From contig JAZNXS010000003.1 in NCBI GenBank assembly GCA_045594025.1, forward strand, positions 1 to 64,000: a stretch of 64,000 nucleotides of DNA. Direction: 5' to 3'. Position numbers and translations under genes: made by a program. How positions within the stretch are numbered: the first letter of the stretch is position 1; every line of letters starts with the position of its first letter. This stretch comes from Scatosoma sp045594025. Its GTDB lineage: Bacteria; Bacillota; Clostridia; Christensenellales; Borkfalkiaceae. The notes under the pieces are model-generated. The model ran no database searches, was not told the origin of the DNA, and worked only from the letters and a program-made list of their open reading frames with translations. Shown piece after piece: positions 59,378-64,000 of this stretch.

Positions 59378-61561
59378 TTATTCTTCCTCCTTCTTTTCTT
59401 CCGTCTTCTTACGTCTTTCTACAAAGCCGTCTTTCTTATCGAAATTTGCATATTTTGCAAGGAATTCCTTTCTGCCTTCTACCTTATCGCCCATGAGCGT
59501 CGTGATCATGCGTTCCGCTTTCGCCGCGTCCTCTACCGTAACTTGAATCAAGTTTCTCGTAGCAGGATTCATGGTCGTTTCCCAAAGCTGATCCGAGTTC
59601 ATTTCGCCAAGACCTTTATAACGCTGTAATTGACAGCCTTTTCCCAGCTTTTCAATCTTTTCGTCGAGCTCTTTATCGTCATAGGCGTACTCCACCTTAT
59701 CCCCTTTATATACCTTATAAAGAGGTGGCATACCGATATATACGTGGCCTGCGTTGACAAGCGGACGCATATAACGGAAGAAGAACGTCAACAAAATACA
59801 GCGAATGTGCATACCGTCTTGGTCGGCATCCGAAAGAATAATTACCTTATGGTAATTGATTTTATCCAACTTGAAATCGGGATCGATACCACCGCCGATT
59901 GCACTGATCATCGTACGGATTTCTTCATTTTCCAAAATTTGAGACAGCTTCTTCTTCTCTACGTTTAAGGGTTTACCTCTAAGCGGAAGAATGGACTGGA
60001 ACTGCCTTACACGAGCTTGTTTTGCCGTACCGCCTGCGGAATCCCCCTCAACGATAAACATTTCGTTGAGTTCAGGTTTTCTACCCGAACAGGAAGCCAG
60101 CTTCCCTATCAGCGTTAAGCCGTCGATGCTGTTTTTCGCCCTTGCGTTGTCCTTTGCCGTCTTTGCCGCAATACGAGACTTCGCCGCGCCTTGCGCCTTT
60201 TTGATGATTTCTTCCATCGTCTTTTTATAGCCGCGAACGTTCTTGAATGCATTAAAGCCTTCAATGACCGTCGCTTCTACCGCAGGACGGGCTTCCGTGT
60301 TACCGAGCTTGGTTTTCGTCTGCCCTTCAAACTGTACGTTTGCCATTTTGATGGAAAGTACTACCGCCAAGCCTTCACTGAAATCGTCGCCTTGAAAGTT
60401 TGCGTCTTTCTCTTTTAAGAAACCGTTGCTTCTTGCGTATTCGTTCAATACTCTCGTAAGCCCCGAACGGAATCCCATTTCGTGATAACCGCCCTCCGGC
60501 GTGGGAATGTTATTGACGAACGAGAACATACTCTCTCTGTATTCGCCCGTATGCTGAATGGAAAATTCCACCTGAATATCGTTTTTCGTCGCCTTATAGT
60601 AAATAGGCTGCGCATACAGTTTTCTCTTCCCTTCGTTAAGACTTTTTACGTAATCGGAAATACCGCCGTCATATTTGAATACAATGCGATAGGGTTCGCT
60701 TTCTAAAGCCAACTCGTCCAACTCGCCAAAGAGGGATTGCTGACCTTCGCTGAAGGTTTCTTCCAGCGTTTCAAGCTCCGTTCCTTCCTCCGCCGACGTT
60801 TCTTCCCCTTCTTCCGGCTCGTCGCCTGCAAGCAACATACGCGTGCGTCTTGCGTCCGCCATCGTGATACGCTCGTCAATCAACGTAATTTCTACGCCGC
60901 GATTTAAGAATGCCAGCTGACGAAGACGTTCTTCCACCGTATCCAAATCAAACTGCGTTTCCGAAAATACTCTTTCGTCAGGCTTGAAACGAATGCTTGT
61001 CCCTTGACGGCTGGTTCTTACCCCCGTATCCTCCAAAGGTCCGTCCGGATCACCCGAAATGATTTTATTCTTATTTTTTCCCGTGCCGAAATGGGAATGG
61101 AAGCTCATCTTATAGATACGCTTATTGCGGCAAACCTCAACGGTCAACCATTCAGAAAGCGCATTCGTAACCGACGCGCCTACGCCGTGCAAACCACCCG
61201 AATACTCGTAGTTGCCTTGACCGAATTTACCGCCTGCATGCAGCTTCGTGAAGACAAGCTGAACACCCGAAACCTTTTCTTTCGGGTGAATGTCGGTGGG
61301 AATACCTCTACCGTTATCTTCCACTGAAGCGCTACCGTCTGTATGCAGCGTTACCTTTACTCTGTTTGCGTAGCCGTTTGCCGCCTCGTCGATGGCGTTA
61401 TCTACGATTTCCCATAAAATATGGTGTAATCCCTTGATACCCGTCGAGCCGATGTACATACCCGGACGCATACGAACCGCGTCCAAGCCCTCTAATACTT
61501 CCAGGTTCTTGGCGCTGTATTCGTCTTTTGCTGTTACGTCATTCTTTTTCTTCTCTGCCAT
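59378..61561 (-). CDS. parE: Type IIA topoisomerase subunit B (ParE-like)
   Basis: A 727-aa ATPase subunit. The GHKL ATPase is present (EIVDNAIDEAANG, VEDNGRGIPTDIHPKE, GGLHGVGASVTNALS), as are the transducer and the TOPRIM domain (FIVEGDSAGGTAKQ, LSDADQDGMHIR) and QRYKGLGEMN near the C-terminus. An acidic insert of about 45 residues (around 245-290, Glu-rich) interrupts the region between the ATPase and transducer. A lysine/glutamate tail follows. GAGG lies five bases before the ATG. I assign ParE because its partner lacks a GyrA-box. Confidence 0.88.
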   Translation of the reverse strand: MAEKKKNDVTAKDEYSAKNLEVLEGLDAVRMRPGMYIGSTGIKGLHHILWEIVDNAIDEAANGYANRVKVTLHTDGSASVEDNGRGIPTDIHPKEKVSGVQLVFTKLHAGGKFGQGNYEYSGGLHGVGASVTNALSEWLTVEVCRNKRIYKMSFHSHFGTGKNKNKIISGDPDGPLEDTGVRTSRQGTSIRFKPDERVFSETQFDLDTVEERLRQLAFLNRGVEITLIDERITMADARRTRMLLAGDEPEEGEETSAEEGTELETLEETFSEGQQSLFGELDELALESEPYRIVFKYDGGISDYVKSLNEGKRKLYAQPIYYKATKNDIQVEFSIQHTGEYRESMFSFVNNIPTPEGGYHEMGFRSGLTRVLNEYARSNGFLKEKDANFQGDDFSEGLAVVLSIKMANVQFEGQTKTKLGNTEARPAVEATVIEGFNAFKNVRGYKKTMEEIIKKAQGAAKSRIAAKTAKDNARAKNSIDGLTLIGKLASCSGRKPELNEMFIVEGDSAGGTAKQARVRQFQSILPLRGKPLNVEKKKLSQILENEEIRTMISAIGGGIDPDFKLDKINYHKVIILSDADQDGMHIRCILLTFFFRYMRPLVNAGHVYIGMPPLYKVYKGDKVEYAYDDKELDEKIEKLGKGCQLQRYKGLGEMNSDQLWETTMNPATRNLIQVTVEDAAKAERMITTLMGDKVEGRKEFLAKYANFDKKDGFVERRKKTEEKKEEE

Positions 61562-61642
61562 TTTTTCCTCAATCTTACGATATTACGACAACTATTCCCT
61601 AAAAAAAGGTCAATTTTCGCCATAATATACCATTTTAACCTT

Positions 61643-61671
61643 ATTATAACACGTTTTTTTCGTTTTTTCAA
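61643..61671 (-). promoter_or_regulatory. Promoter of parE-parC
   Basis: Minus-strand TTGAAA (61666-61671), 17 bp, TATAAT (61643-61648). The leader is about 75 nt. Confidence 0.85.
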
Positions 61672-61726
61672 ATGTTTTAACGAAAAAAGTTTTCCACACC
61701 GCGCAATTTATTTTTACACAGTCTGT

Positions 61727-64000
61727 TTATTCCACCACGGCGAGTTCTTTCAACGCTCTGGTATACGCAATATATTTTTCACTCTCCGACATGCCGTTGG
61801 GAATCACAGCGACGGAGGTAAACTCTAAGCCCTTGCTTTCATACACGGTCATGATATTGATTTTTGAACGCGAAATTTTCCCCTTGACGCGGATATCGTT
61901 ATACGATTTACGCATATAATTTTCCTTTTCCGCCTCAGAGCAAATAATCGCCTTTAACCCTTTCTTCTCCTTGAAAAATCCGCTGATTTTTTTCGCAGGA
62001 ATTTGCACGACTTCGGGGCCGTCGTAACCAATCGATTGCATACCGATATTCAATTCCTTGGAAACGTAGGAAACAATCTGATTGGTGTTACGATAGTTTT
62101 GATTCAATTCGTAAATCTCAAAATCAGTAAAGACTTCCTTCCAGTCCTTGACACCTCTCCAAGCCGTAACGTTTTGCGCGATGTCGCCGAATACGTTAAA
62201 CGAGGCTTTCGCATTGATTTTACGAAGCAAATCGTATTCGCATGCGGAAATATCCTGCCCCTCGTCTACGAATACGTAGGAATAAGCAGGCGAAAGTCTA
62301 TCGCTGATTCCTGCGCAAATCACGCAAAGCGCATAAGCGTCCGAAGCGTACATATTTTTCGAAGTCATGCCGTATTGCATTTTATATTGTTTGACGGTTT
62401 CACGGTAAAAATACCGCGCAATATCGATAAATCCGTTGCCACCGCCGATTTCCGAAAAGGTTTTCTCTCCTTTCAGATACATATAAAATTCAGAAAAAGC
62501 CGTGTTGGAATCCCCGACAATACGCACTTTTTCCCGTACTTTGTCGATTTCTTGTAAAATCTCCTTACGACGGGCAATACGGTCTGCGTACATGTATACA
62601 TCCACGTCGCCCACTCTTTGCTTGAATCGCATCAAATCGGACATTTCTCTTTCCACGTCGACACGCAGCTCCGCAAGGGAATTTTCTGCCTCGGCAATGA
62701 CTTTCTCCGTCGCACGGACAGCAAACGTCGCGCTTTTATAGAAAGACATCAACTGACGGTAGAAATACTCGGGGGAACGTTCGGTTTGCAGTGTACCGTC
62801 GAAGAAATCCTCGATATCCAAAATGCAATTCATCAATTCGCGGAAGGGTTTCGTGTAATATAAACCTCCCTCTTTCCGTTCTTTAATTTCCCCAAGGACA
62901 GCTCTCCGTACGCGCATTGACGCATTTTTAATACTTTCGTACGCAGAAAGCTGTTTCTTGCTTTCCCGAATAATATCCTCAATGAAATCTTTGCACTCTT
63001 CTCCCGTGAACAAGCCGTAAAGATTATCGAAAACTTTATCCTGTTTTTTCTTGATATCCGCAACGAATTTGGGAGAATATACGTAGGCAAGATAATCCTT
63101 GTTCTCCTCCTGCGTCACATCGATTTTATCCGTCAAATCGATTTTCTCGTTTTTGAGAACTTGCAGGAAATACTCGTATGCCGTACTCGTTTTTACCCTT
63201 TCTAGCTCCAAGATTTCCGCCAACTCGTCTATAAATGAATTAAACGAATGGCTGGGCGTAATAATCAAGACGTCGCGTGGGCGAATGTTTTCATTATTAT
63301 ACATTAGGTAGCTGAGTCTGTGCAGCATGACCATCGTCTTACCGCTACCTGCACAGCCTTGCAACACAAAATTTCCCTCTTCCGGACGGGTGATGATTTC
63401 GTACTGCTTTTCCTGAATGGTTTCAATAATATCCTTAACCGAAGTTTCTTCCTTGCGCGCTTTAATGATTTCCCGAAGATAAGGATCTAAAACGTTTTCC
63501 TCGTCTCTATCCGCAATTTCCTCTGCCGAAAGATAGTCTTTCAGGGACAAATACTCGTTTTTGAAATCCAATACCTTACCGCTTTTCGTACGAATCGCGC
63601 GGCGAAGTACCGTCTTGTATTCGTATTCATTGAACGTAAACGTGGAACAGCTCTTTTGATAATACCGACGCGCAACGGGAGTACGCCAATCGAGGATTTC
63701 CAGTTTAATATCCCCCTTTTTCCCGATATAATAGCTGTTATACCCCTCTTTATTATCAATCAAATCCATTCTTGCAAAATACGGTTCGTTAAAGAATGGA
63801 TGATAGGTTTCTACCTTTTCATTTTGACGTTCGATTTCCGCAAGCAAATTTTTAATCTTACGGTAGGTTTCCGCGTTGTCCTTTTCTTCCCGTTCCAAAC
63901 GCGCAATCTCTGCCTTTGCCTCCCGAATCGCATTTTTATGCGGACGGATACGGATAAGACGCAGCATCTGCATCACGGCTTCCATGTGTTCGTCCTCGTA
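61727..64000 (-). CDS. HelD-like UvrD/Rep-family ATPase (5' end outside window)
   Basis: At least 757 aa. The frame stays open to the window edge (YEDEH precedes the Met at 63985), so the true start may lie outside. N-terminal coiled coil (KNAIREAKAEIARLEREEKDNAETYRKIKNLL), Walker A QGCAGSGKTMVMLHRLSYLMY, a long helical insert, then VFVDEGQDISACEYDLL (Walker B) and the C-terminal motif VYESKGLEFTSVAVI. This order is that of Bacillota HelD, which binds RNA polymerase and recycles stalled complexes. The last residues (KELAVVE) are the usual C-terminus. The interval after it holds the parE promoter. Confidence 0.88.
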   Translation of the reverse strand, partial: YEDEHMEAVMQMLRLIRIRPHKNAIREAKAEIARLEREEKDNAETYRKIKNLLAEIERQNEKVETYHPFFNEPYFARMDLIDNKEGYNSYYIGKKGDIKLEILDWRTPVARRYYQKSCSTFTFNEYEYKTVLRRAIRTKSGKVLDFKNEYLSLKDYLSAEEIADRDEENVLDPYLREIIKARKEETSVKDIIETIQEKQYEIITRPEEGNFVLQGCAGSGKTMVMLHRLSYLMYNNENIRPRDVLIITPSHSFNSFIDELAEILELERVKTSTAYEYFLQVLKNEKIDLTDKIDVTQEENKDYLAYVYSPKFVADIKKKQDKVFDNLYGLFTGEECKDFIEDIIRESKKQLSAYESIKNASMRVRRAVLGEIKERKEGGLYYTKPFRELMNCILDIEDFFDGTLQTERSPEYFYRQLMSFYKSATFAVRATEKVIAEAENSLAELRVDVEREMSDLMRFKQRVGDVDVYMYADRIARRKEILQEIDKVREKVRIVGDSNTAFSEFYMYLKGEKTFSEIGGGNGFIDIARYFYRETVKQYKMQYGMTSKNMYASDAYALCVICAGISDRLSPAYSYVFVDEGQDISACEYDLLRKINAKASFNVFGDIAQNVTAWRGVKDWKEVFTDFEIYELNQNYRNTNQIVSYVSKELNIGMQSIGYDGPEVVQIPAKKISGFFKEKKGLKAIICSEAEKENYMRKSYNDIRVKGKISRSKINIMTVYESKGLEFTSVAVIPNGMSESEKYIAYTRALKELAVVE

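Noticed and set aside
56911..61561. Calling the topoisomerase pair gyrase (gyrA/gyrB)
   Set aside because: The A subunit lacks a recognisable GyrA-box (QRRGGKG; here QKKDCFQ), which favours topoisomerase IV. The call remains provisional without a genome-wide comparison.
1..64000. CRISPR arrays, insertion sequences, prophage genes
   Set aside because: No spaced direct-repeat array, transposase, integrase or phage structural gene was seen on either strand.

Overview
This is a 64 kb window from a low-to-moderate GC anaerobic Bacillota genome, most likely a gut Clostridia lineage (Christensenellales/Borkfalkia-like is my guess, not shown). The reasons are a sporulation regulator SpoIIID, a Spo0A homologue, anaerobic ribonucleotide reductase NrdDG, Pta-AckA acetate fermentation, a GlgC/GlgD pair, and sigma-A promoters of the TTGACA-17-TATAAT type almost everywhere. 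Nearly all genes lie on the minus strand. The exceptions are tRNA-Leu, an AraC regulator, groES-groEL and tmcAL. I see no insertion sequence, prophage or CRISPR array. The window is mostly housekeeping, but several genes and intergenic sites are odd.

Layout: 1-7940, glycogen operon glgB-glgC-glgD-glgA-glgP from one perfect promoter. 8150-11563, polA-coaE. 11600-11841, tRNA-Leu followed by a structured repeat. 11844-13337, ABC-2 exporter. 13397-15990, N-acetylhexosamine kinase plus lipoprotein, divergent from an AraC regulator. 15988-21901, an operon comEB-ppiase-purB running into a five-gene cassette: 80-aa membrane peptide, HPr-kinase-like P-loop protein, PqqD-like protein, S24/S26 peptidase, ABC exporter. 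21984-24060, groES-groEL. 24062-24975, Spo0A-like regulator. 24992-28725, ABC-F protein, serine-rich lipoprotein, acpP. 28756-41433, a long repair and maintenance operon from uvrC to tex. 41457-44393, copper ATPase and ArsR regulator. 44452-47433, pta-ackA and yceD-rpmF. 47571-48713, tmcAL. 48727-49172, tRNA-Thr with two more copies of the structured repeat. 49226-52857, nrdD-nrdG with an array of NrdR-like boxes. 52944-55592, a DUF1934/metallo-hydrolase/Rho-like operon. 55634-56516, tyrA. 56536-56898, spoIIID. 56911-61671, type IIA topoisomerase parE-parC. 61727 to the edge, HelD-like ATPase.

Strongest leads: (1) a ~50-nt element lies 51-53 nt past the 3' end of tRNA genes, beyond the terminator. 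It has a covarying GNRA-capped hairpin and a segment antisense to the T-arm of its own upstream tRNA; there are three copies. (2) A Rho-family protein has lost the P-loop lysine, the catalytic glutamate and the arginine-finger motif. (3) A Spo0A homologue has Gly at the phospho-acceptor position 56 but an intact DNA-binding domain. Abrb-type tandem 0A boxes lie upstream of spo0A and at the start of the Rho-like operon, so the two may be linked. (4) The PqqD/HPr-kinase-like/S26/ABC cassette has a small membrane peptide as possible substrate. (5) Five NrdR-like boxes are phased around the nrdDG promoter. All of these are sequence readings without database searches.
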